Shown piece after piece: positions 8,216-17,644 of a stretch of DNA of 64,000 nucleotides (positions are counted from its first letter, which is position 1; every line of letters starts with the position of its first letter). The notes under the pieces were generated by a model. That model was given only the letters and a program-made list of their open reading frames with translations, ran no database searches and was not told where the DNA came from. The DNA is taken from the NCBI GenBank assembly GCA_022823225.1, contig JAJDXM010000024.1, forward strand, positions 62,001-126,000, read 5' to 3'. This DNA is from Gemmatimonadota bacterium. Its GTDB lineage: Bacteria; Gemmatimonadota; Gemmatimonadetes; Longimicrobiales; Gaopeijiaceae. The position numbers were made by a program, and so were the translations under genes.

Positions 8216-9096
8216 GCGCGGCTCCCGGTTTCCGGCGGGATCACGATCCGGCGTACCGCCTGCGCGGGGCTGGCGTCGGTGACGACTCGGGTGTAGGCGG
8301 CTCCGGCCATCCGCCAGTCCCTCGCGAGCCGCTCGCGCCAGTCGCGGAAATTGTCGAGGTAGCCAAGTCTTGAATAATCGGTGAGCGGCCTCTTCAGCGA
8401 CGCCTCCTCCGGATCCACGACCAGGGAGGGACGCTCGGAGGGCGACATCTCGGTGGCGTGGATGACGTGGACCGCGTGAACCTCCCGCCCCGCCGACGAC
8501 CGCTCGGTGGCGAGCTTGAGCAGGCTCTCCGCGTCACCCAGGAAGTCGCTGACCACTGCGATCCGGGCGCGGGGATGCCGAAGGGCCACGGTTTCGAGGA
8601 CCGGTGCGAGTCGCGGGCTTCCTCCCGGTTCGACGCCCGCCAGAAGCGCGAGGATCTGATGTACGATGCCGCGCCGGGTCCGCGCAGGGAGATAGTGTCC
8701 GCCCCCGTTTTCGGAGGCCAATGCGATCCCGACGGGGTCGCGGCCGTTGTGAGCTGCTGAAGCGAGTCCGATGGCGATATGGCGGGCGAAGTGCCACTTC
8801 TCCAGAGTCGCGGACGGGTAGGCCATGGAGGCGGAGGCGTCCACGACAATCATTGTGGGAAGCACCGTCTGTTCGGTGGACAGGCGGATGTAGGCCCGGT
8901 TCCTGCGGGCCAGCAGCTTCCAGTCGATCTTGCTTACGTCGTCGCCCTGCCGGTATGCCCGGTAGTCCTCGAACTCCGCCGAGATTCCCCGCATCCACGA
9001 GCGGTGGTCCCCGGCCAGCCCGGCCGGTGCCTTGCGGCGCGCGGGCCACCGCAGCGACCGCACCGCGTCCAGAAGCGCTCCGTCGTCGACGGTCAT
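8212..9096 (-). CDS. DUF58 domain-containing vWA-like protein
   Basis: 294 residues, cytosolic. The DUF58 signature is clear: EFEDYRAYRQGDDVSKIDWKLLARRNRAYIRL at about 41-72 (given here only to mark the R-x-Y-x-x-GD and W-L-AR pattern). It is followed by the vWA metal site D86-A-S-A-S and a strand AVVSDFLGD later on. DUF58 proteins are partners of MoxR AAA ATPases. The start ATG 9096 lies 47 bases after the moxR stop, the only real gap in the gene cluster. The stop overlaps the BatA start. Confidence 0.92.
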   Translation of the reverse strand: MTVDDGALLDAVRSLRWPARRKAPAGLAGDHRSWMRGISAEFEDYRAYRQGDDVSKIDWKLLARRNRAYIRLSTEQTVLPTMIVVDASASMAYPSATLEKWHFARHIAIGLASAAHNGRDPVGIALASENGGGHYLPARTRRGIVHQILALLAGVEPGGSPRLAPVLETVALRHPRARIAVVSDFLGDAESLLKLATERSSAGREVHAVHVIHATEMSPSERPSLVVDPEEASLKRPLTDYSRLGYLDNFRDWRERLARDWRMAGAAYTRVVTDASPAQAVRRIVIPPETGSRA

Positions 9097-9143
9097 TGGC
9101 GGATCGCCGCTCCCGGTGCCACGCGGAGACTATCCAACGACGG

Positions 9144-10209
<1,066 letters not shown>

Positions 10210-10220
<11 letters not shown>

Positions 10221-11568
10221 CTGCGATCGCCGTGAAGTTGAAGTCGCGTGACCGGACCGGCGGGAGTACGAAGCTGCCGCCCGCCGTCAGCACGGGCTCA
10301 CCGATCATTTCGAGGTTGTTCAGGAAGTACATGTGGGAGTCCACGTAGCGCATGTTCGCGATCGGGCGGGTGATCCTCCCGCGCTCCACCAGCCAGGTTC
10401 CGTCGCGGGTCACGCCGGTGAATACGAGCCGCCTGAAGTCCGCGAAGAGCGTGGTCAGCCGGGTCACGTAGATCCCCCGCTCGCAGGTCGCGATCATCTC
10501 GTCCAGCGTGGAAAGCTGCGTCCCCTCCTTCGGCTGGAGACGGACCGAGACGGGATTCGCCAGGGGATAGTCCCGGCCGCGCTCCACGGCGGTGTCGTCA
10601 CCGAAACTCAGGTTCCTGAGGATGCCGTCCTGTACCCAGTAGGTGCGGTCGAAGGGGACGCCCACCCCGTTGAAGGGGCAGAAGGGTCCGTCCGGGTCCA
10701 TCGGATCGGAGACGAACGAGAGCCGGTCGTCGAAGACCTGCTGGCCGATCTTGGTGCCGCCCCCCGGGGCCGCCCAGACGTTGAATCCCGACTCTGCGGA
10801 CTCAAGATCCATGTGGTACTGCATCATGAAGAAGATCATCTGCGCGTAGGCGTCCGGCTCCAGGATGACCGTGTAGCGGGCGGGTTCCACCGCCTGGGGC
10901 TCGCGCGAGCGGTCCGCCTTGTCGGTTGCCCGGTCCGCCACGGCGGCGCCGTCCAGTTCGTCGAAGTCGTAGACGTACTTGCCGGCCCAGCCCGATCCCG
11001 TGTTGTCATCGGTCCTCGCCGACAGCGACAGCGAGCCGTTCGTGCTTCGGCAGTACCCCACCAGCCCCGCCGAGTTCGCCACCAGCATCGAGGCCACGGT
11101 CAGGTCGACGGTCCCCGCGGAGACGAATCCGTCCGTCCGCTCGATGGCGCTGACCGCGCGCTCGATGCGGTCCTCGATGTCCACCGCGCGGGTCGCCTCG
11201 GACCAGAGGCCCGGCGGGGTCGGAAAGCTCCGGGGCTCGATGAGGCGGCTCGTCCCGTGCTCGCCGGGACCGTCGCCCGTGGCATCCTCCGCCCAGCGCA
11301 CGGCTTCCATGAGCCCTTCGTCGTCGAAGCGTTGCGTCACTCCCGCCGCGGTCTTGCCGTTCATCATCGACGTGACCGTCACCTGACCCAGCGAGGCGTC
11401 GAGCTGCGTCGTGATCTCGTTTCGCGAAAAACGGCTGTTCTGCGCGTTGCTGAGCTGCACGTTGACGATCGTGTCCGCGCTCGGATCGGCGAAGGAGAGG
11501 ACCTTCCGCGCGATCGCCTCGGCCTCCTCTTTCGTGAGGATCCGGCCGGTCGTTCTCCGCTTGCTCAT
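10210..11568 (-). CDS. TldE/PmbA-like metallopeptidase-family subunit
   Basis: 452 residues of the TldD/PmbA (U62/M103) family. The middle and end match the non-catalytic TldE/PmbA partner type: YTVILEPDAYAQMIFFMM, then FCPFNGVGVPFDRTYWVQDGIL, and GIYVTRLT near the C-terminus. No HExxxH motif is present, as expected for TldE. No signal peptide or Tat motif is visible, so it should be cytosolic, unlike its upstream TldD-like neighbour. The ATG directly follows the stop of that gene (TAAATG). In Escherichia coli, TldD and TldE form a heterodimeric protease. Whether this pair does so is doubtful, because the partner seems exported and lacks the metal site. Confidence 0.85.
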
Positions 11569-13218
11569 TTAGCGCCTCCCGTAGGTGAATACGTTGACCT
11601 GTCTGAACCGGGCGGCCGGCGCGCCCACCGTGCGTCCGATCTGCTGGAAGGGATCGCCCTTGCCGGTCCCGCCGCCGTGATAGCCGAAGGTGCCGGCGCC
11701 TCCGATCATGTCCATGGAGCGCCAGAAGTCGGGGGTGCGGGCCAGGAAGTTGGGCTGGCTGATGGGATCGCCGAGCTTGCCGTCCCGGATTTCGTGGGCC
11801 ATCCCCGACGCCGAGAACTGCAGGTTAAGCATCGGCGGATCGACGTAGCCGAACCCTCCGCGGTGGATGTAGATGCCGTCCTCCGTCTCGGCGATCATCT
11901 CGTCGATGGAGACGTCTTCCTCGCCGGGGTCCATGATCGCGATGCTCGGCGCCACGACCTGGACCAGCACCGATCCCTGCGAACCCGCCGCGCCGCGCGA
12001 GCCCGGCGGCATTCCGTTGCGCCGGTACCACCAATCGAGCTGCGGCGCGAACTCACGGGTGGTGAAGTAGTCCATCACCACACCCTCGCGGATGAGCGGG
12101 TAGTCCGCGGGAGCGACGCCCTCGACGTCCCACCTGTACATGCCGCCGGCGCGGGGTGCCGACCCGGTCGCGCGCACATTGAGCATCGGATTGTTGAAGG
12201 AGAACTGTCCCAGGACCTCTTCCGGCGGGCTCAGGTAGCTCGTCCCGCCGGAGTGCATCTCGTAGCCGAGGACGCGGTCGAACTCCAGCGCCCGCACGAT
12301 CGAGGCATTGAAGGCCGACGACACCGCGGACGAATCGAGGACCACATCGTAGCGCCCCACGTCGGGTTCCCTCGCGTTCATCATCATGATGGCGTCCTCG
12401 ACCGCCTGTTCCGCGTCCGCCGCAAAGGGGATCCCGTCGATCGCCTCCCACCCGTAGCCGCCCGTCCTGAACGATTCCGGGCTGCTGGAGCCGAAATTCA
12501 TGCGGTCTTCCGAGATCACCTGGGCGCCGTACTGGTTCCCGAAGCCGTGGAAGCGCTGGGCGATGTACGACCCCTCGGTCGACGCGAAGACGACGTCGGT
12601 CTTTCCGAACAGGAAGTCGGAGAATCCGGTGACGCCGGGCACCCCCATTGCCTCGCCGGCGTTCATGACCGCTTCGTTCGCAGCGATCTGAAGCTCGAGC
12701 TGGTCCTGGATCGTGTAGTTCCAGGGGTCGAGGTCGATCGGGGTCTCCCACTCGCCGTCGGCGACGACGGGGGCCGGCGCGAGTTCCAGGGTGCGCGTCT
12801 TGCCCCATGGGTTCAGCGACGACTGCCGCACCGCAACCTGCGCAACCCGGGCAGCCTCTTCTTCCGTGACGATCGTCGACGACGCGAAGCCCCACGCCCC
12901 GTCCACGAGCACGCGCACCCCGAAGTTGAGCGATCCGCTGATCAGCTGCGTGAAAACCTGACGATTCTGCACGATGGTCCGGCGGCTCGCCCCGCTCGCG
13001 ACGCGCACGTCCGCGTATCGCGCCCCCGCGGCCCGGGCGGCGTCGAGCGCGGCCATCGCGATCGCGCGCACGTCGGGGTCCTGCAGAAGCGGCCGGAAGG
13101 GCCGGTACCGGCGCGCGGCCTCGTGGGGGTCGGTGAGCAGCGTGGAATCGAAGCCGATGAGCCCGGCTGCCGCGAAGGCCGAGCCTGTGCGAACGAAGTC
13201 CCGGCGAGACCAGGTCAT
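11569..13218 (-). CDS. Tat-exported TldD-like protein lacking the HExxxH motif (copy 1)
   Basis: 549 residues, started at ATG 13218 because GGAGG lies 8 bases upstream and because this start puts a twin-arginine signal (SRRDFVRTG, then AAAGLIG) at the N-terminus; an upstream in-frame start would spoil it. The body is TldD family: RYADVRVASG at 67-76, GVRVLVDGAWGFASS at 100-114, EGSYIAQRFHGFG and TGGYGWEAIDG. Where TldD has HExxxH the sequence is N304-A-S-I-V-R309-A-L-E312-F-D314, so both histidines and the glutamate are lost. The C-terminal TldD cysteine block is replaced by GYHGGGTGKGD. It heads the operon with the TldE, MoxR and Bat genes. It is possibly a substrate-binding pseudoenzyme or a peptidase with changed chemistry. 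Confidence 0.85.
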   Translation of the reverse strand: MTWSRRDFVRTGSAFAAAGLIGFDSTLLTDPHEAARRYRPFRPLLQDPDVRAIAMAALDAARAAGARYADVRVASGASRRTIVQNRQVFTQLISGSLNFGVRVLVDGAWGFASSTIVTEEEAARVAQVAVRQSSLNPWGKTRTLELAPAPVVADGEWETPIDLDPWNYTIQDQLELQIAANEAVMNAGEAMGVPGVTGFSDFLFGKTDVVFASTEGSYIAQRFHGFGNQYGAQVISEDRMNFGSSSPESFRTGGYGWEAIDGIPFAADAEQAVEDAIMMMNAREPDVGRYDVVLDSSAVSSAFNASIVRALEFDRVLGYEMHSGGTSYLSPPEEVLGQFSFNNPMLNVRATGSAPRAGGMYRWDVEGVAPADYPLIREGVVMDYFTTREFAPQLDWWYRRNGMPPGSRGAAGSQGSVLVQVVAPSIAIMDPGEEDVSIDEMIAETEDGIYIHRGGFGYVDPPMLNLQFSASGMAHEIRDGKLGDPISQPNFLARTPDFWRSMDMIGGAGTFGYHGGGTGKGDPFQQIGRTVGAPAARFRQVNVFTYGRR

Positions 13219-13360
13219 ATCACAATCCTCCCGTCTGGAGCGCTTCTGAAACCGTCCCACAGTATGGGATCACCCAAGGTGCTGCAATACCGGCAACCGG
13301 GCGCCGCCGCAGCTTTGCGCGGACCGGGTGGGAGCGGGGGGCGTCGGTGCCCGTGAGCCA

Positions 13361-13503
13361 CTAACGCCTCGAGTAGGTGAAGACGTTGATCTCACGGAAC
13401 CTCGCTGCCGGCGCTCCCACGGTGCGTCCGATCTGCTGGAACGGATCGCCCTTGTTGGTTCCGCCGCCGTTGTATGCGAAGGTGCCCGCGCCCCCGATCA
13501 TGT
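13361..13503 (-). pseudogene. Out-of-frame conserved C-terminal tail of TldD-like copy 2
   Basis: After the one-base loss described for the gene ending at 13498, the next frame continues with DMIGGAGTFAYNGGG and ends in VFTYSRR. This aligns residue for residue with the C-terminus of copy 1 (GGAGTFGYHGGG to VFTYGRR). Differences between the tails are conservative, so the tail was under selection until recently or is still made by frameshifting. Stop codon at 13361-13363. Confidence 0.75.
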
Positions 13504-15006
13504 CATGGAGCGCCAGAAGTCCGGGGTGCTGGCCAGGAACACCGGCCGGCTGACGGGCTCGCCGAGCCTGCCGTCCCGGATCTCGTGGGCCATCCCGCTC
13601 CCGCTGAACTGCATGTTCAGCATCGAGGGGTCCACCGACGCGAATCCGCCGCGGTGGATGTAGATCCCGTCCTCCGTTTCCGCGATCATCTCCTCGACCG
13701 AGACGTCCTCCTCGCCGGGGTCCATGATCGCAATGCTCGGCGCCACGACCTGGATGAGCACCGACCCCTGCGATCCGGCGGTGCCCCGCGACTCGACCGG
13801 CATCCCGTTGCGCCGGTACCACCACTCCAGCTGGGGCGCGAACTCGCGGGTCGTGAAGTAGTCTACCAGCACGCCCTCACGGATGAGCTGGTAGTCGGAG
13901 GGCGCCACCCCCTCCACGTCCCATCTGTACATGCCGCCGGCCCGGGGCGCCGACCCCGTCGCCCGCACGTTCAGCCTGGGGTTGTTGTAGGAGAACTGCC
14001 CCAGCACTTCCTCCGGCGGGGCGAGGTAGCTGGTCCCGCCGGCGTGCATCTCGTAGCCGAGCACCCGGTCGAACTCGAGCGCGTGCACGATGGAAGCGTT
14101 GAAGGCCGCCGACACCGCGGACGAATCGAGGACCAGGTCGTAGCGCCCCACGTCGGGATCCTTCGCGTTCAACATCATGATGGCGTCGTCGACCGCCTGC
14201 TCGGCGTCCGCCGCGAAGGGGATCCCGTCGATCGCCTCCCATCCGTATCCGCCCGTCCTGAACGACTCCGGGCTGCCGGAGGCGAACCGCATGCGGTCTT
14301 CCGAGATTGCGTCGGCAGAGTATGTGTTGCCGAAGCCGTGGAAGCGCTGCTCGATGTAGGAGCCCTCGCTCGACGCGAAGACGACATCGGCCTTGGCGAA
14401 CTCGAACCACGAGTAGGCCCGGACGGCGATCCCCTTCGTTTCGCCGACCCGCATGATCGCCTCGTTGGCTTCGAGCTGGAGCTCCAGCTGGTCCTGGATG
14501 GTGTAGTTCCACGGGTCGAGGTCGATCGGCGTCTCCCACTGGCCGTCGGGCACGACGGGGGCCGGGGCGAGTTCCAGGGTGCGCTTTTCCCCCCACGGGT
14601 TGAGCGACGATTGGCGCACCGCGAGCTGGGCGACCCGCGCGGCCTCCTCCTCCGTGACGATGGTCGACGAAGCGAAGCCCCACGCCCCGCCCACGAGCAC
14701 GCGCACCCCGAAGTTGAGCTGCCCGATGACCGCCTGCGTGGAGACCCGTCGGTCGAAGACGATGGTCCTCCGGGTGATTCCGCTGGCGATGCGAACGTCG
14801 GCGTAGCGGGCACCCGCGGCCTTCGCCACATCGAGCGCGGCCTCGGCGATCGCGCGCACATCCGGATCCTGCAGGAGCGGACGGAAGGGGCGGTAGCGAC
14901 GTGCGGCCTCGAGGGGGTCCTCAAGCAGCGTCGCGTCGAGGCCGACCAGCCCGGCCGCCGCGAAGGCGGAGCCGGTGCGCAGGAAGTCGCGCCGTGACCA
15001 TGTCAT
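13498..15006 (-). CDS. Tat-exported TldD-like protein, copy 2, frameshifted near its C-terminus
   Basis: This gene is very similar along its whole length to the gene at 11569-13218 and has the same Tat signal (SRRDFLRTG). I prefer ATG 15006 over ATG 15018 because GGATGAG lies 7 bases before it and the first copy starts at the same point. The metal motif is again lost: N303-A-S-I-V-H308, keeping only the second histidine. Relative to copy 1 one base is missing at about 13503-13505 (copy 1 reads CTCCATGGACATG on the coding strand, copy 2 CTCCATGACATG). Translation therefore stops after WRSMT instead of running on for about 47 conserved residues. This is a tandem duplication, with copy 2 possibly decaying or carrying a sequencing error. 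Confidence 0.8.
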   Translation of the reverse strand: MTWSRRDFLRTGSAFAAAGLVGLDATLLEDPLEAARRYRPFRPLLQDPDVRAIAEAALDVAKAAGARYADVRIASGITRRTIVFDRRVSTQAVIGQLNFGVRVLVGGAWGFASSTIVTEEEAARVAQLAVRQSSLNPWGEKRTLELAPAPVVPDGQWETPIDLDPWNYTIQDQLELQLEANEAIMRVGETKGIAVRAYSWFEFAKADVVFASSEGSYIEQRFHGFGNTYSADAISEDRMRFASGSPESFRTGGYGWEAIDGIPFAADAEQAVDDAIMMLNAKDPDVGRYDLVLDSSAVSAAFNASIVHALEFDRVLGYEMHAGGTSYLAPPEEVLGQFSYNNPRLNVRATGSAPRAGGMYRWDVEGVAPSDYQLIREGVLVDYFTTREFAPQLEWWYRRNGMPVESRGTAGSQGSVLIQVVAPSIAIMDPGEEDVSVEEMIAETEDGIYIHRGGFASVDPSMLNMQFSGSGMAHEIRDGRLGEPVSRPVFLASTPDFWRSMT

Positions 15007-15139
15007 CGGAACACTCATCCGGTTGGAGCAGACTGAACACCACCGGGCAGCGTACGGCGGCGGCGGTTCCGTTGCAACTGGTCAGACCGGGCTCGCTGCC
15101 GTCGGTGCGCCACCGCGCCGGAAGCTCCGCGTCCCGGCG

Positions 15140-15820
15140 CTAACCGCGGTTGGGCGACGCGATCCGGGGAGGGGCTACCGTGTTTCCGTCGGATCCGTCC
15201 GCGGCGGGTTCCGGCGTCGCGGCGGGGAGGGTGGCCGGATGTGGCGGATCGACCGTTTCCTCCTCCGTCTCGCGGGGACCGAACTGAACCAGGATGCCCC
15301 CGAGCACGGAGGTTACGAACCAGGCCATGAACGCGGCCACGAACACCTCGTCCGCGAAGAACATTTCAGAGGCCCATCCGCCCACGGCGACGCCCAGCCA
15401 AAGCACGAAGTTCTGGAGTTGGAAGTCCAGCTGGGCGCCCAGTTTCATGCTTCGGATCGCGCGCAGCAGGAGGTAGACCAGCGCGCCGCCGATCGCCAGC
15501 GGCCTGGCAGGTTCCTGAAGCGAGATGATGAATCCGATGGCCACGCCGAGCGCCCCGCCCGTGACGATCCAGTGCGGAGAGGGAAGCGAGGATTTCCTGG
15601 CCGGGACGGGCGCCGCGGGCGACTCCTCGCCGGGCATGAACTCTTCGCCCAGCACTTCCTGGAGGGCGGTTACGGTTGCCGCGGGATCGATGCCGGCCTC
15701 GCCGGCAATCCGGCGGAGTTCGTCAACGGTCAGGGTGTCTCCGCGCGCGTCGATCTCGGAGGCTCGCTGCAGAATGAGCGAAACCTGGGAAGAGGAGAGT
15801 CTCACGGGCGGAGCGGCCAT
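15140..15820 (-). CDS. Membrane protein with N-terminal helical domain, paralog of 25.1 kb and 2.4 kb proteins
   Basis: 226 residues from ATG 15820, chosen because GGAG lies upstream and the paralog at 25079 begins at the matching point. The N-terminal domain (about 8-50) is SSSQVSLILQRASEIDARG followed by TVDELRRIAGEAGIDPAA, a helix-turn-helix pair typical of small regulatory helical bundles. Then come membrane segments from about 80 to 185, with a central RAIRSMKLGAQLDFQLQN loop and the closing GGILVQFGPRE. A proline-rich acidic tail ends the protein. Function unknown. It is transcribed in the same direction as the TldD genes upstream of them. Confidence 0.8.
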   Translation of the reverse strand: MAAPPVRLSSSQVSLILQRASEIDARGDTLTVDELRRIAGEAGIDPAATVTALQEVLGEEFMPGEESPAAPVPARKSSLPSPHWIVTGGALGVAIGFIISLQEPARPLAIGGALVYLLLRAIRSMKLGAQLDFQLQNFVLWLGVAVGGWASEMFFADEVFVAAFMAWFVTSVLGGILVQFGPRETEEETVDPPHPATLPAATPEPAADGSDGNTVAPPRIASPNRG

Positions 15821-15918
15821 AGCGTCTCCAGTCCTGGTGGGCCTGCAGAAATCCGGCAGCGCGGCGCCTCGCCACCCCGGGGTGCGACGCGGGACCATCC
15901 CTGGGCTGCCGGGGCATG

Positions 15919-15954
15919 AAATAAAAACTGCGCGGGCGACTTCCGCAACCCGCG
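15919..15954 (-). terminator. Intrinsic terminator of the sixA-ppk2 operon
   Basis: On the minus strand a perfect 6-bp stem (CGCGGG at 15954-15949 with CCCGCG at 15936-15931) is followed after a few bases by a run of T residues (15927-15919, TTTTTATTT). It lies 67 bases beyond the ppk2 stop codon. This is the only classical stem plus U-tract I found in the window. Confidence 0.72.
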
Positions 15955-16020
15955 TCTCACGTCAGGGATCCGTGGACGGCAGCTCCGGCGTGTCCGCTGG
16001 GAGCAATCCCGGCGGCGCAG

Positions 16021-16887
16021 CTACACCATCGAGCCTCCAGGGCCTCCCGGGCCAGAGGTGACGGGCTCGTCGCGGCTCACGACACGGGTGGCGGGCCCGA
16101 CGATCAGCGGATCGGGCCCGGTGACCACGGCGGTGTCCTTGTCGGGGTACGGGAGCTTCGCAAGGAAATGCTGCATGGCGGCGATCCGCGCCCGCTTCTT
16201 GTCGTCCGACTTGATCACGGTCCAGGGCGCGTCGGCGGTGTCGGTGTAGAAGAAGGTGGCCTCCTTGGCCTGGGTGTATTCCGGCCACTTGTCGAGCGAC
16301 GCCAGGTCGATCGGTGAGATCTTCCACTGTTTCAGGGGGTCCATCTTGCGTTTGTCAAAGCGGTGGCTCTGTTCTTCCTGCGACACCGAGAACCAGAACT
16401 TGAACAGCAGGATGCCACTGTTGACCAGCATGCGCTCCAGCTCCGGACATTGCCGGAGGAATTCGAGGTACTCCTGTCCGCTGCAGAAGCCCATGACGCG
16501 CTCAACGCCCGCGCGGTTGTACCAGGATCGGTCGAAGAAGACCATTTCACCCGCGGTGGGCAGGTGCTGGACGTAGCGCTGGAAGTACCACTGCCCCCGC
16601 TCGACGTCGCTTGGTTTGTCGAGCGCCACGACGCGCGCTCCCCTGGGGTTCAGGTGTTCCATGAACCGCTTGATCGTGCCTCCCTTGCCGGCGGCGTCGC
16701 GCCCTTCGAAGAGAATCACGATCCTGTTGCCCGATTCCTTGACCCATCGCTGGACCTTGAGCAGCTCGACCTGGAGACCGGCCTTGTGGCGCTCGTATTC
16801 CTTGCGCCTCATCTTCGTCTCGTAGGGGTAGACCCCCTCTTGGAAGACGCGGCGGATGACATCGCCTCCCGGCCCGTCCGAGCTCAT
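16021..16887 (-). CDS. ppk2: Polyphosphate kinase 2 family protein
   Basis: 288 residues from ATG 16887, which has AGGAG 7 bases upstream; the longer open frame upstream only shadows the sixA gene. PPK2 is cytosolic and uses polyphosphate to phosphorylate nucleoside mono- or diphosphates. Visible features are Walker A FEGRDAAGKGG (60-70), the lid block HLNPRGARVVAL, Walker B VFFDRSWYNRAGVE (116-129) and FEGR/KFWFSVSQEEQ. The subclass (ADP, GDP or AMP substrate) cannot be decided by eye. The start overlaps the sixA stop by four bases (ATGA). The window also holds ppk1 at 45.7 kb. Confidence 0.93.
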   Translation of the reverse strand: MSSDGPGGDVIRRVFQEGVYPYETKMRRKEYERHKAGLQVELLKVQRWVKESGNRIVILFEGRDAAGKGGTIKRFMEHLNPRGARVVALDKPSDVERGQWYFQRYVQHLPTAGEMVFFDRSWYNRAGVERVMGFCSGQEYLEFLRQCPELERMLVNSGILLFKFWFSVSQEEQSHRFDKRKMDPLKQWKISPIDLASLDKWPEYTQAKEATFFYTDTADAPWTVIKSDDKKRARIAAMQHFLAKLPYPDKDTAVVTGPDPLIVGPATRVVSRDEPVTSGPGGPGGSMV

Positions 16888-17411
16888 CGTCCGCTCCTGT
16901 TCTCGAGCCGGCGCGGGATGATGTAGTGGATCAGCTCGCCGCCGGCCTCGGCTCCGGTCCACCGATCCGACGCCAGGTCCACCACCGCTACGGCACCGGT
17001 GGGGAACTTCGTTCGCAGGGCTTCGATCTCTTCCGGGGCGCCATTGCGGGACAGATGGGCCGCGAGTGCGTGCGTGGACGGGTTGTGTCCCAGGACCATC
17101 ACCGTTGCGGCTTCCCGTGGGGCGGATGCGATACTGCCCAGCACGCTTTGCGGAGAGGCCAGATAGAGTTCGCGCAGGAAAACCACGCGAGCGTGGCCGC
17201 CGAAGTGCGGTTCCATCAGCGCCCACGTTTCGCGGGTTCGCACCGAGGTGCTCGAGTAGACGACATCGGGGATACAGTCCAGCGCGGCGAGTTCCCCGGC
17301 GACCAGTGGCGCCGCCCGGCGTCCGCGGGCGTTGAGAGGACGGTCATGGTCCTTCAGCGTGAGGTCGCCCCAGCTCGACTTGGCGTGCCTGGCGAGCATC
17401 AGCCGCCGCAT
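16884..17411 (-). CDS. SixA-type histidine phosphatase family protein
   Basis: 175 residues of the histidine phosphatase superfamily, SixA branch. The RHAKS motif is at about 8-12 (catalytic His9), followed by DHDRPLNARGRRAA, SSTSVRTRETW, and the second histidine in VMVLGHNPSTHALA. SixA proteins act on phosphohistidine or other small phosphorylated targets in the cytosol. It is transcribed with ppk2 through a four-base overlap, so the two products are probably made together. The pairing suggests a link to polyphosphate or phosphate control, which is inference. Confidence 0.88.
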   Translation of the reverse strand: MRRLMLARHAKSSWGDLTLKDHDRPLNARGRRAAPLVAGELAALDCIPDVVYSSTSVRTRETWALMEPHFGGHARVVFLRELYLASPQSVLGSIASAPREAATVMVLGHNPSTHALAAHLSRNGAPEEIEALRTKFPTGAVAVVDLASDRWTGAEAGGELIHYIIPRRLENRSGR

Positions 17412-17644
17412 GTCTGTGACTCCGGATTCATCGTCCTGCTCTCATCGGTGCCCGGGTGGAGCCCGCACGGGGGGGTTCGCAATGTTACACGACCGACGCC
17501 GTGATTGCACCCCCGGCAGCCGGATTGCCCCATCGGCGACGCGATTGCAGCTTGGGAAGCATCGGAGGTCTCGGACGGGCACGCCCGGCTTCCGCTCCCG
17601 GGCATCGGCGGAACGCTCCGGCGCCGGAACAAAGGAGGAAGGCA

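Noticed and set aside
10333-13356. A 1007-codon open frame on the plus strand
   Set aside because: It runs antisense to the TldD- and TldE-like genes, whose minus-strand products match a known family throughout; long antisense frames are common in DNA this GC-rich.
13474-14997. A 507-codon plus-strand frame over TldD-like copy 2
   Set aside because: It is the same antisense shadow as over copy 1, and its similarity to that shadow only reflects the gene duplication.
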